Shown in pieces: positions 36,063 through 44,600 of a stretch of 64,000 nucleotides of DNA. How positions within the stretch are numbered: the first letter of the stretch is position 1; each line of letters opens with the position of its first letter. The translations under genes and the position numbers were made by a program. Origin of the DNA: JAYYZW01 sp965217605 (GTDB lineage: Bacteria; Pseudomonadota; Gammaproteobacteria; Ga0077536); assembly GCA_965217605.1 (NCBI GenBank), contig CBDCJB010000005.1, positions 1-64,000 on the forward strand, read 5' to 3'. A model generated the notes under the pieces. That model saw nothing but the letters and a program-made list of their open reading frames with translations. It was not told the origin of the DNA and did no database searches.

Positions 36063-36096
36063 CGGCGCTAGGCGGTGTGCTAAGCGCCCAAAAAGA

Positions 36097-36126
36097 TTGA
36101 CAGTTTTCTATTCCTTGGCCTAACAT
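36097..36126 (+). promoter_or_regulatory. Candidate promoter of rpmH-rnpA
   Basis: TTGACA (36097-36102), an 18-base spacer and TAACAT (36121-36126), 71 bases before the rpmH ATG. The -35 is a perfect consensus. Confidence 0.6.
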
Positions 36127-36196
36127 CGCACGCCTTTTTTACGGTCTTGTGAACGCGTGTTTCGCAAGTCTTTGTAAACAGCGCGATCCTTGAATT

Positions 36197-36331
36197 ATGA
36201 AACGAACATTTCAACCAGGACGACTGAAACGCGCGCGTAAGCACGGCTTCCGCGCCCGTATGAAAACCAAAGCCGGCCGGCGTGTGATCAAAGCGAGACG
36301 CGCACGCGGCCGCGCGCGTTTGAGCCACTGA
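36197..36331 (+). CDS. rpmH: 50S ribosomal protein L34
   Basis: 44 residues, MKRTFQPGRLKRARKHGFRA at the start and a very basic tail ending ARLSH. Length and sequence are canonical. No strong ribosome binding site is seen, but GATCCTTGAATT precedes the ATG. It leads the rpmH-rnpA-yidC-mnmE operon and diverges from dnaA. Confidence 0.98.
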   Translation: MKRTFQPGRLKRARKHGFRARMKTKAGRRVIKARRARGRARLSH

Positions 36332-36741
36332 TCCTGGCGTCCAATGAAGGGCCGTCGGCGGCCTACCGCGCAACCCGCCGTCTCTGGATAAAGCTGAGTT
36401 CGGACTTCGACCGAATACTGCGTTCGGGTACGCGAAGCAACTCAAAATATTTTTCGATCTACTTCCGATCAACATCGTTGGGTCATCCGCGCCTGGGTGT
36501 CGGTATCGGCCGACGCGTGACGCGTAAGGCGACGCGCCGCAATCGAATAAAGCGTTCGATCAAAGAAGCGTTTCGACATCGGGCTCTCGACCTCCCTTCG
36601 ATCGATATCGTCGTACTGGCCAAGCCGTCATGCGGTATGCTGTCGAACAAACAACTCAACGCCGCTGCGGCGGCGTGGATCGCGGCCCTGATCATCGATG
36701 CAGAAGACCGATTGAAGGCGGGGTATCGTTCAGCTAATTAA
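36328..36741 (+). CDS. rnpA: Ribonuclease P protein component, start codon unclear
   Basis: The conserved RnpA core is present: KLSSDFDRILRSGTRS, LGHPRLGVGIGRRVTRKATRRNR and RNRIKRSIKEAFR. The first ATG/GTG/TTG in frame is a TTG at 36478, already inside the fold, so the true start is upstream. Candidates are CTG at 36328 (overlapping the rpmH stop; used here only as the outer limit, 137 residues), CTG at 36334, or ATA/CTG near 36388. An ATG at 36344 is in another frame, and would join if one base were missing from the sequence before 36389. The protein assists the RNase P RNA in tRNA 5' maturation. Gene identity is firm; its start is not. Confidence 0.85.
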   Translation: MILASNEGPSAAYRATRRLWIKLSSDFDRILRSGTRSNSKYFSIYFRSTSLGHPRLGVGIGRRVTRKATRRNRIKRSIKEAFRHRALDLPSIDIVVLAKPSCGMLSNKQLNAAAAAWIAALIIDAEDRLKAGYRSAN

Positions 36742-36806
36742 GCGCGATCAACAGTTCACCGATCATCCCCGGCGACCGACTCGAGAGCACCGCGACTCAA
36801 CGATCC

Positions 36807-38492
36807 ATGGAAAACGTCCGACTTTTGCTCGTCGTCGCATTGGCGTTTATCTCGCTCATGTTATGGGAGGCGTGGCAGAGTGATTATGGTGAGGACGAGC
36901 GTCCGGCGACTGCACAGCCACTCGATACACCGGCTTTGGATACGCCGCAACCGCCGGAACCCGCACACCCGCAAATCGATTTGCCGTCCACTACGGACGC
37001 CGAAGCTCCGCTAGAGACGCTAGAGACGCTACCGACGACACCGCAGACCGCGCCGGCGCCGGTCGACGCGGCAGCGGAGATCGTCGTGCTCGAAACCGAC
37101 GTTCTTCTAATGAATATTTCGACCTTGGGCGGTACGGTCGAACGCGTCGCCTTACTCGACTATCCCATCAAGGTCGCCGAACCCGATCGCCCCGTCGAAC
37201 TACTGACACAAACGGAGAATCGCACCTTCATTTATCAAGGCGGGCTTGCGGGCAACGCGCCAGCGCCGACGCATCACGACCGGTATACGAGTGCGCATAC
37301 CTACAAGCGCTTAGATGAGGGTCAGAACGAATTAACGGTCACGTTGCGCTGGCAAAGTGGATCTGGCCTTGAAGTCGATAAGCATTACACAGTGCGGCGA
37401 GGCAGTTACGTCGTCGACGTCGAATACGAGCTTCGAAACCGAAGCGATACGCCGTGGCGCGTTCATTTTTACGAACAATTGCAGCGTTCCGATGCGTCGG
37501 GACGCCAAGGCATGGTTTATACGTATACCGGTGCGGCCTTTTCGAAGCCCGATAAGCGTTTCGAAAAATTCGACTACGACGATCTGGAAGACGCTGCGCT
37601 CGATGAAGCGGCGGTCGATGCCTGGATCGGCATCATGCAACATTACTTTATCGCCGCGCTGGTTCCGCCCGACAACGACACCTTTCAGTATTATTCGAAA
37701 ATATTGAACGACGAGCGTTACATCGTGGGTTTTGTCAGCCCCGCGTTCGACGTCGCTCCGGGTGGATCGAAGCGCTTGACCAGCCAGGCCTATATCGGGC
37801 CCAAGCGTCACGACATGATCGCCGCGGTTGCACCGGGGCTCGAACTTGCGGTTGATTACGGCGTGCTGTGGTTTATCGCCAAACCCTTGTTCCTGATCCT
37901 CGAATATATCCATGAGCTAACGGGCAATTGGGGTTGGGGTATCGTGATACTCACCTTGTTACTCAAGATCGTGTTCTATCCCTTGTCGGCGGCCGGCTAC
38001 CGTTCGATGGCGAACATGCGCAAAGTCCAACCCCGCCTGCTGGCGCTGCGCGACCGCTACGCGGACGACAAGGCCCAGCTCAACCAGGCCATGATGCAGC
38101 TCTACAAGGAGGAGAAGATCAACCCGTTGGGGGGCTGCTTTCCCATCCTCATTCAGATCCCGGTGTTCATCGCCCTGTATTGGGTCTTGCTCGAAAGCGT
38201 CGAGATCCGCCAGGCGCCCTTCGTGTTGTGGATCCAGGATCTGTCGGGTAAGGATCCGTATTTCATCCTGCCGGTCTTGATGGGCCTCAGCATGTGGGGA
38301 CAGCAAAAACTCAATCCCGCGCCGCTCGACCCCACGCAAGCCAAAGTCATGCAGTTGTTGCCGTGGGTATTCACCGTTTTCTTCGCATTTTTTCCATCGG
38401 GACTCGTGCTCTACTGGTTGGTCAACAATATTCTGTCCATCGCCCAGCAATGGCGCATTACCCGTATCATCGAAAGCGAGTCGAGCGGCTAG
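36807..38492 (+). CDS. yidC: Membrane protein insertase YidC
   Basis: 561 residues, the Gram-negative type. One N-terminal helix (residues 5-21) is followed by a Pro- and acid-rich linker and a large periplasmic domain. Five helices lie in the C-terminal part, with GNWGWGIVILTLLLKIVFYPLS and the hydrophilic-groove Arg in that region, and FPILIQIPVFIALYWVL. It inserts small and complex inner-membrane proteins, alone or with SecYEG. The yidD gene normally between rnpA and yidC is absent: only 65 bases separate them. Confidence 0.97.
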   Translation: MENVRLLLVVALAFISLMLWEAWQSDYGEDERPATAQPLDTPALDTPQPPEPAHPQIDLPSTTDAEAPLETLETLPTTPQTAPAPVDAAAEIVVLETDVLLMNISTLGGTVERVALLDYPIKVAEPDRPVELLTQTENRTFIYQGGLAGNAPAPTHHDRYTSAHTYKRLDEGQNELTVTLRWQSGSGLEVDKHYTVRRGSYVVDVEYELRNRSDTPWRVHFYEQLQRSDASGRQGMVYTYTGAAFSKPDKRFEKFDYDDLEDAALDEAAVDAWIGIMQHYFIAALVPPDNDTFQYYSKILNDERYIVGFVSPAFDVAPGGSKRLTSQAYIGPKRHDMIAAVAPGLELAVDYGVLWFIAKPLFLILEYIHELTGNWGWGIVILTLLLKIVFYPLSAAGYRSMANMRKVQPRLLALRDRYADDKAQLNQAMMQLYKEEKINPLGGCFPILIQIPVFIALYWVLLESVEIRQAPFVLWIQDLSGKDPYFILPVLMGLSMWGQQKLNPAPLDPTQAKVMQLLPWVFTVFFAFFPSGLVLYWLVNNILSIAQQWRITRIIESESSG

Positions 38493-38510
38493 AGGATCCC
38501 GAATAAGCGG

Positions 38511-39845
38511 ATGGCGGACGACACGATCGTTGCGATATCGACGCCACCCGGACGCAGCGGTATCGGCATCGTGCGCAGCTCGGGCCCGGATGTTCGGGAC
38601 CTCATCGTAGCGATCGCAGGCCGCCTGCCACCCGCGCGCCACGCGCAGCTTTGCGCGTTCAAAGGACGCGACGACGAGCTCATCGACGAGGGGATCCTGC
38701 TCTACTTTCCGGGGCCACGGTCCTTTACCGGTGAAGACGTCGCTGAATTTCACATCCACGGCGGCCTCGTGGTGTTGCAGCTCCTGTTTGAAACCGCGTG
38801 CGCCTGCGGGGCCCGCCCGGCGCGTCCGGGTGAATTCTCCGAGCGCGCTTTTCGCAATGGCAAGTTGGATCTGGCACAGGCCGAAGCGATCGCGGATCTG
38901 ATCGACAGCCGCTCCGTGCGTGCAGCCCGTTCGGCGATGCGCACGATGCGGGGCGAATTCTCGACACAGACCGGCGCCCTGATCGATCGCCTGCATAAGG
39001 CCCGTGCAGAGCTCGAAGCGTCGATCGATTTTCCCGAGGATATCGCGCCCGAGGAAATCGTGGGAGCGCAGATCGCCGAGACCACGGCCATACGGGATGC
39101 GCTCCACCGCATGGTCGCCGGAGGCCGACAGGGCGCGCGGCTCAATGGCGGCGCGGCGGTCGCAATCGCAGGTCGGCCGAACGTCGGCAAATCGACGCTC
39201 ATGAACGCACTCGCGCGTGAAAACAAGGCGATCGTCAGCGACATTCCCGGCACCACGCGCGACGTCATCGAAGCCGACACGCTGATCCACGACATCCCCG
39301 TGCGCCTGTATGACACAGCGGGCCTGCGCGAGGCGACGGATCAAATCGAACGCGAGGGCGTCGACCGGGCGACACGGGCCATGGACGATGCCGACGTCGT
39401 GCTCCTGGTGACCGACGCGCCGGACGGTTCATGCGCCGGCATCGACGCCCCATGTTCGCCCGATAAACCACACCTCGTGGTCCATAACAAAATCGATCTC
39501 CACGGACTCGAAGTCGGCGTCACCACGAACGGCGAGACGACGCATGTATTCGTATCCGCATTGCACGCGAGGGGACTCGCCCAGTTGGCCGACGCGCTCT
39601 CGAGGCATCTCGGCATCGAAGACCTGGAGGAGAATGAATTCGTCGCTCGCGAACGCCACCTCGCCGCCCTGAACACCGCGGCACGAGAGCTCGACGCGGT
39701 GCAGCGCCCGGTGCTGTCGGATACGCCGGAAGTTGCCGCGGAATGCTACCGGCGCGCGGCGCGGGCGCTGGGTGAGATATCCGGCGCCTATTCCACCGAA
39801 GACCTGCTCGGTGAAATATTCGCGCGCTTTTGCATAGGCAAGTAG
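38511..39845 (+). CDS. mnmE: tRNA modification GTPase MnmE
   Basis: 444 residues. The N-terminal tetrahydrofolate domain (DDTIVAISTPPGRSGIGIVR) is followed by a helical domain with an inserted G domain: GRPNVGKSTLMNAL, DIPGTTRD, DTAGLRE and NKID. The C-terminus is FCIGK, the essential Cys motif. With MnmG it makes 5-carboxymethylaminomethyl-uridine at the tRNA wobble position. mnmG is not next to it: a glycosyltransferase gene follows after 13 bases. Confidence 0.97.
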   Translation: MADDTIVAISTPPGRSGIGIVRSSGPDVRDLIVAIAGRLPPARHAQLCAFKGRDDELIDEGILLYFPGPRSFTGEDVAEFHIHGGLVVLQLLFETACACGARPARPGEFSERAFRNGKLDLAQAEAIADLIDSRSVRAARSAMRTMRGEFSTQTGALIDRLHKARAELEASIDFPEDIAPEEIVGAQIAETTAIRDALHRMVAGGRQGARLNGGAAVAIAGRPNVGKSTLMNALARENKAIVSDIPGTTRDVIEADTLIHDIPVRLYDTAGLREATDQIEREGVDRATRAMDDADVVLLVTDAPDGSCAGIDAPCSPDKPHLVVHNKIDLHGLEVGVTTNGETTHVFVSALHARGLAQLADALSRHLGIEDLEENEFVARERHLAALNTAARELDAVQRPVLSDTPEVAAECYRRAARALGEISGAYSTEDLLGEIFARFCIGK

Positions 39846-39858
39846 CTGCGGAGTCCCC

Positions 39859-40782
39859 ATGCGCGCAGCGGGCCCGGACAGACTGTTGGTCGTGACCTTG
39901 AGTAACATCGGCGATCTCGTAATGACCACGCCGGTCTTCGAAGCGCTAAGCCAAGCCTTCCCCGGCCAACCCATCGATTGCCTCGGCGATGCGCGCTCAT
40001 GTGCCTTGCTCGCCGCCGCGCCGTATATCGGCGACATCTTCATGCGGGATAAACGCGCAGGAGTCGTTGCGCAGTTCGCGCTCCTCGGCCGCTTACGCCG
40101 GCGGCGTTATCGGCTGATCGCCGACCTGCGCACGCCGCTCATTCCGTACCTGCTGCGCGCAGAGTGGCGCCTGATCAAAAAGCGCACCGATGTCCCCGGC
40201 ATCCACGCGGTCGAAGAGCATTTCAACGTCGTGCGCGCGGTGGTGCCAGCCGATGCGGCGATACCGGCGTGCCGCGTTCACCTCGACGCCGGTGCGCAAT
40301 CCCGCGCGGGCGAATGCCTGAGCGCCCTTCCGGGCAGACGCTGGCTCGCGGTCGCGCCGGGCGCCAACTGGCCGGGAAAACGCTGGCCGGCTACCCATTA
40401 CCGGGCGTTGATTGAGGCCGCGGCGCCGCTGTTCGATGCTGCGCTCGTGTTGGGCTCCGGCGCCGACGCCGACGCGGCAGACGGCCTCATGGATGCCGGC
40501 TTGCCGGTGTTGAATATGGTTGGGCAGACCGATCTAAGCCTTGCCGCGGCGTTGCTCGCCCGCGCCCACGCGTTTGTCGGCAACGACTCCGGGCTCGGAC
40601 ACCTCGCCGCCGCTGTCGGGGTGCCGTCGTTGACACTCTTCGGACCCGGCCGTCCAACGCGCTATCGGCCCTGGGGCGATCACGCCGAGATCCTGGTCGC
40701 GCCGGATCTGGACTTGGAGCGTTTGACGCCCGCTGAAGTGTTTGACCAACTACGCGTTCTAGTTGCGCCGGAGGGGGTATGA
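39859..40782 (+). CDS. Glycosyltransferase family 9 (heptosyltransferase-like)
   Basis: 307 residues with the GT9 features: LSNIGDLVMTTPVFEAL near the N-terminus, APGANWPGKRWP and FVGNDSGLGHLAAAVGVPSLTLFGP near the C-terminus. GGAG lies upstream of the ATG. Such enzymes add heptose or related sugars to the LPS core from ADP-sugar donors; the acceptor here is unknown. It is the first of three glycosyltransferase genes after mnmE. Confidence 0.88.
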   Translation: MRAAGPDRLLVVTLSNIGDLVMTTPVFEALSQAFPGQPIDCLGDARSCALLAAAPYIGDIFMRDKRAGVVAQFALLGRLRRRRYRLIADLRTPLIPYLLRAEWRLIKKRTDVPGIHAVEEHFNVVRAVVPADAAIPACRVHLDAGAQSRAGECLSALPGRRWLAVAPGANWPGKRWPATHYRALIEAAAPLFDAALVLGSGADADAADGLMDAGLPVLNMVGQTDLSLAAALLARAHAFVGNDSGLGHLAAAVGVPSLTLFGPGRPTRYRPWGDHAEILVAPDLDLERLTPAEVFDQLRVLVAPEGV

Positions 40783-40788
40783 ACTGAG

Positions 40789-41823
40789 GTGCGTATCGCC
40801 CAGATCATGTTGGCGAAGCAATTCGGCGGGGCGGAACGGTCGTTCGTCGACCTGAGCCGCGCGCTCGCCGCGCGCGGGCACGCGATCCTCGCGATCGGGG
40901 AGCAACGCGGGGTCGCCTTGCGGCAACTGGCCGCCCACCGCGACATCGAATGCGCACCGGTGCGTTGCCGCGGCGCCTGGGATCCGTTCTGCCGGCGGCA
41001 GATCAAACGTTGCCTCGTCCGTTTCGCGCCCGACCTCGTGCAGACCCATCTCGCCCGCGCGGCGCACCTCGGGGGAAGCGCCGGGCGAAGCTGCGGATTC
41101 CCGACCGTGGCCAAGACCCACGAGCTGGTGGATCTCAAGTACTACCGGAACATCGATTTGCTCGTTGCAACGACCGCTGAACAGCAAGCCTATTTGCGCG
41201 CGCACGGCGTCGCCGCGTCATCGCAAACCTTGATCCCCAATTTCAGTGCGGTGAGCTTGGCGGCAGCCATACCGGCGGCGCCGGATCAGTGCGTCGTCGT
41301 CAAGTCCTTGGGGCGCTTCGTGCGTAAAAAGGGATTTGACGTGTTAGTGCGGGCGCTCGCAACGATCCTGGCCGACGGCATCGACACGCGTCTCGAGATC
41401 GGTGGCAGCGGCTCGGAAGGGCGCGCGCTGCAGTCGCTCGTGGATAAGCTCGGCCTGCATGACCGGGTCACGTTCCCCGGTTGGATCGGTGACGTCCCGG
41501 CGTTTTTGGCCGATGCGCATCTGTTCGTGCTGCCCTCGCGCGACGAACCCTTCGGGATCGCGCTCCTGGAAGCGATGGCTTGCGGCGTACCCATCGTCAC
41601 GACGCGCACCTCGGGTCCGCTCGAGATCCTGAACGAGGGCCTGGCGTTGTTCGTCGACCCCGGCGATGCGGATCAGCTTGCCGCGACGATTACCGACGCC
41701 ATTCATCATCCGGACGCCGCCGCGTCACGCGCGGCCGCGGCGCAGCAGCGGTTCACCGCGCATTACCACACGGACGTGGTCGTTGAGCGGTATGTGGAGC
41801 TCTATGGGCGATTGATTAAATGA
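40789..41823 (+). CDS. Glycosyltransferase family 4
   Basis: 344 residues from a GTG with no strong ribosome binding site. The N-terminal domain begins MRIAQIMLAKQFGGAERSF. The C-terminal donor domain has SLGRFVRKKGFDVLVRA, then LEIGGSGSEG and the E-x7-E motif in EPFGIALLEAMACGVPIV. It is a retaining GT-B enzyme, probably acting on LPS or a surface glycan. Six bases after the upstream GT9 gene. Confidence 0.87.
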   Translation: MRIAQIMLAKQFGGAERSFVDLSRALAARGHAILAIGEQRGVALRQLAAHRDIECAPVRCRGAWDPFCRRQIKRCLVRFAPDLVQTHLARAAHLGGSAGRSCGFPTVAKTHELVDLKYYRNIDLLVATTAEQQAYLRAHGVAASSQTLIPNFSAVSLAAAIPAAPDQCVVVKSLGRFVRKKGFDVLVRALATILADGIDTRLEIGGSGSEGRALQSLVDKLGLHDRVTFPGWIGDVPAFLADAHLFVLPSRDEPFGIALLEAMACGVPIVTTRTSGPLEILNEGLALFVDPGDADQLAATITDAIHHPDAAASRAAAAQQRFTAHYHTDVVVERYVELYGRLIK

Positions 41824-41827
41824 TTCA

Positions 41828-41839
41828 CCCGCAAGCGGG
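41828..41839. terminator. Short hairpin between convergent glycosyltransferase genes
   Basis: CCCGC-AA-GCGGG lies between the convergent stops at 41823 and 41851. It has the core of the REP-like repeat seen at 1244 and could serve as a weak two-way terminator; no T-run follows on the plus strand. Confidence 0.45.
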
Positions 41840-41850
41840 CAAATCGATTT

Positions 41851-42777
41851 TCAAACCAAATGCTCCGCAGCCAACCTCGACCACACATCATCGACGGAGA
41901 TCGCCGACAGCCGCTCCGCCGTAATCGCGCGCTCACCCTGACCGAGCGCGTGATTGCGACGCCAGTCGCTGGGCCCGAACAGACCAAACACCGGGATGCC
42001 CGAGGCGGATAAGAGATGCATGGGCCCTGAATCGTTGGTGACCGCAAAGCGCGCGTGTCGCCCGAAAGCCACGATCTCGGCCAGCCTGAACGCACCCGTC
42101 GCGTCGATCCCCGTTTGGGCGGCAAGCGCGGCATTCCCCTGACGATCCTCGGCGCCGCCCAGCCATACGACCGCCAGGCCCTGCGCGGAAAGACGTTCGG
42201 CAAGCGCCGCGAAGTGCGGCCAGATCTTCGCCGGCCGTTTCGCACTCGCGCCGGCGTGCATGAGCGCGAAGCGTTGCGGTTCCAGCGCACGCTCGTCCAG
42301 CCAGCCCGCCACGCGATGTGCTTCGTCTTCGCTGCACGGCAGTGCGGGCAGGCGCCGAACCTCCGAGATCCCGGCGCTTGCGAGCACCTCCACCATGCGC
42401 TCGAAGATATGGCACTGTCCGCGCCAGCGGGTCGGCGGATGATGGGTATAAGGGTATCTGTTATGGTTGCCGACGCGCTCCCGCGCCCCCGACAAGGCGC
42501 ACCACAAGGCGGTTCTGTCATTGCCCTGCAGGTCGTAGATGCGATCGAAACCACCGCGCCGCAGCCAACGCACGGTCTCAATGTTGTTCAGCCATCCGCG
42601 GCGCGGAAACGCTGTGAGCTCGAGCCCCGGCCAGGCCTCGAACAAGGACCTAAAGGCCGGCGTCGTCAATAGGTGGATCACCGCTTCGGTGTGGAAATTC
42701 TGGATGGCTTCGATGAGTGCGGTGGCCATCACGACGTCACCGAGCGCCCCGAGTTTGATGATGAGCACGCGGCGCAT
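41851..42777 (-). CDS. Glycosyltransferase family 9 (heptosyltransferase-like), second copy
   Basis: 308 residues from the ATG at 42777, MRRVLIIKLGALGDVVM; a GTG four codons upstream is an alternative. The GT9 features are GALGDVVMATAL, MHAGASAKRPAKIWP and FAVTNDSGPMHLLSASGIPVFGLFGP. It is distinct in sequence from the first GT9 protein at 39859, so the two may add successive sugars. It is convergent with the GT4 gene and divergent from the sulfotransferase. Confidence 0.87.
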   Translation of the reverse strand: MRRVLIIKLGALGDVVMATALIEAIQNFHTEAVIHLLTTPAFRSLFEAWPGLELTAFPRRGWLNNIETVRWLRRGGFDRIYDLQGNDRTALWCALSGARERVGNHNRYPYTHHPPTRWRGQCHIFERMVEVLASAGISEVRRLPALPCSEDEAHRVAGWLDERALEPQRFALMHAGASAKRPAKIWPHFAALAERLSAQGLAVVWLGGAEDRQGNAALAAQTGIDATGAFRLAEIVAFGRHARFAVTNDSGPMHLLSASGIPVFGLFGPSDWRRNHALGQGERAITAERLSAISVDDVWSRLAAEHLV

Positions 42778-42807
42778 CACGGCGGCCACGGCATCGCGAG
42801 GTCAGCC

Positions 42808-43623
42808 ATGTTAGATCCGCGCCCGCACATCATCCGCTATCGATTGCATGCCTGGCACCGCAACCTGGGCAACTTCGCGTTGATCAAACATCGAGCTTGT
42901 GACGGCCATCTGTTGAGCATGCATCAATCCGGTACGCACTGGCTCAAATTCATGTTGGCCAACGCATTATCTCACCAATACGAAACGCCGCCGCCGCAAT
43001 ACAACCATGCCAACGACATCATCGGCGGGCCGCGGGACGTCGTACGCTACCCGCAACTACCTCGCCTGATCAGCAGCCATTCGATACCCCATCCGCTTTT
43101 GCTGTCACGCACCGTGCATCGCTTACTCGCGCTGCCACCCTACGTGGTGCTGGTCCGGGATATCCGCGCGACCCTGGTGTCGAATTACGCCAAGTGGCGC
43201 GACGCCTACCGCACTGATTTTTCGACATACCTGCTGGGCGATCCGCGCGGGCGACGATACAACAGCGACATCTGGTGGGCGCTGCGATTCCTCAATGGCT
43301 GGGGGCGCGTACGCCGGACGATCCCCGAGCGCGTCTGCGTCATTCGCTATGAAGATCTCGCGCGCGATCCCATGGCGGAACTGTTGCGCCTAGCGGGCAC
43401 GTTCAATCTCGAACTGTCACCGCAGGCCCTCGATCACGGCGTCGCGGTGTCGAGCAAAGCGCATATGCGGGGCAAAGATGATCCGGAGCGTCCGCCGGGC
43501 GCCGTGCGTGAGAACGATGCCGATCCGATGGCGGTCTTCGCCTACGACGACCGCCGCGTCTTTGAAGGCATCTGCGCGCGTTGTCTGGAGGACGACTTCG
43601 GTTACGATTACCGCACCTGGTAG
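42808..43623 (+). CDS. Sulfotransferase family protein
   Basis: 271 residues from the ATG at 42808, MLDPRPHIIR; the longer frame is antisense to the GT9 gene. The PAPS 5'-phosphosulfate loop is SMHQSGTHWLKFMLANAL and the 3'-phosphate motif is VVLVRDIRATLVSNY. It should transfer sulfate from PAPS. Placed with glycosyltransferases, it may sulfate a surface glycan; substrate is unproven. An amidohydrolase gene follows after 6 bases, so it also touches the catabolic region. Confidence 0.85.
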   Translation: MLDPRPHIIRYRLHAWHRNLGNFALIKHRACDGHLLSMHQSGTHWLKFMLANALSHQYETPPPQYNHANDIIGGPRDVVRYPQLPRLISSHSIPHPLLLSRTVHRLLALPPYVVLVRDIRATLVSNYAKWRDAYRTDFSTYLLGDPRGRRYNSDIWWALRFLNGWGRVRRTIPERVCVIRYEDLARDPMAELLRLAGTFNLELSPQALDHGVAVSSKAHMRGKDDPERPPGAVRENDADPMAVFAYDDRRVFEGICARCLEDDFGYDYRTW

Positions 43624-43629
43624 ATCAGA

Positions 43630-44598
43630 ATGGCCATTGAGATGACTGCCGACCGTTTCGACGCACATCAGCACATCATCACCGAAGCGTATCTCGCGGC
43701 GCTCGAGCGCGTCGGCATCACGGGCACCAGCGGACTCAAGTTTCCCGCCTGGAGTCCCGAGCTCGCGCTCGAAGTCATGGACCGCCAGGCGATCGCGACC
43801 ACGATGACCTCGATTTCGTCGCCGGGTGTGTTTTTCGGCGATGAGAAAGCCGCAGCTCGGCTGGCGCGCGAGGTGAACGACGGTTTCGCCGAGCTGGTCG
43901 CGCGCCGCCCGACCCGCTTCGGCGCGTTGGGGCATCTGCCGCTACCCGACGTCGATGCAGCCCTCACAGAGCTCGATTACTTGACGCACGAGCTCAAGCT
44001 GGACGGCGTGATCCTGCTGTCCAGCATCGGCGGGCGGCACCTCGGCGACCCGGCCTTCGATCCGGTATTCGCGGAGCTCAATCGTCTAGGCACGGTGGTG
44101 TTCATCCACCCGACCCTGCATCCGAGCGCGGCGAAAGTGTCCCTGGACCTGCCGGAATTCATGCTCGAATTTCCCTTCGATACGACCCGCGCGGTGGCTA
44201 ATCTCGTCTACTCGGGCACGCTCGAACGCTACCCCGATATCCGATTCATCCTGGCGCATGCCGGCGGCACGGTGCCGTTCCTCGAATGGCGCATCGCGAT
44301 CGCCGAGGCCGTCGACGCGCGGCTGAGGGACCGGCTGCCCCATCCCGCCACCCATTACCTGCGACGGCTGTACTACGACACCGCCATGTCGCCTTCGCCC
44401 GCGGCGATGGCGGCCGTACAAGCACTCGTCGATCCGAGCCACATTTTGTTTGGCAGTGATTGGCCGATGGTCGCGGAGGGCGTCGCAGCACAGACGGTCG
44501 CCGATCTCGAAGCACTCGCGTGCTTCGATGCGCAAACGAAAGCCGCTATTTTCTCGCAGAACGCCAGAGCGTTGTTTCCCCGGTTCCAGGTTCGGTAA
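43630..44598 (+). CDS. Amidohydrolase family 2 (ACMSD-like) protein
   Basis: 322 residues, TIM-barrel metal hydrolase or decarboxylase. The HxH metal motif is DAHQHI (around residue 12). A later His lies in LAHAGGTVPF, and FGSDWPM carries the Asp. The family includes aminocarboxymuconate-semialdehyde decarboxylase and similar enzymes of aromatic or heterocycle catabolism, acting by hydrolysis or decarboxylation. It opens the run amidohydrolase-LLM-HyuA-HyuB, with gaps of 2 bases or overlaps. Substrate unknown. Confidence 0.85.
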   Translation: MAIEMTADRFDAHQHIITEAYLAALERVGITGTSGLKFPAWSPELALEVMDRQAIATTMTSISSPGVFFGDEKAAARLAREVNDGFAELVARRPTRFGALGHLPLPDVDAALTELDYLTHELKLDGVILLSSIGGRHLGDPAFDPVFAELNRLGTVVFIHPTLHPSAAKVSLDLPEFMLEFPFDTTRAVANLVYSGTLERYPDIRFILAHAGGTVPFLEWRIAIAEAVDARLRDRLPHPATHYLRRLYYDTAMSPSPAAMAAVQALVDPSHILFGSDWPMVAEGVAAQTVADLEALACFDAQTKAAIFSQNARALFPRFQVR

Positions 44599-44600
44599 GG

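Noticed and set aside
37959..39344. A 461-residue open frame on the minus strand across yidC and mnmE
   Set aside because: Antisense to two well-conserved genes, low complexity, and no family features.
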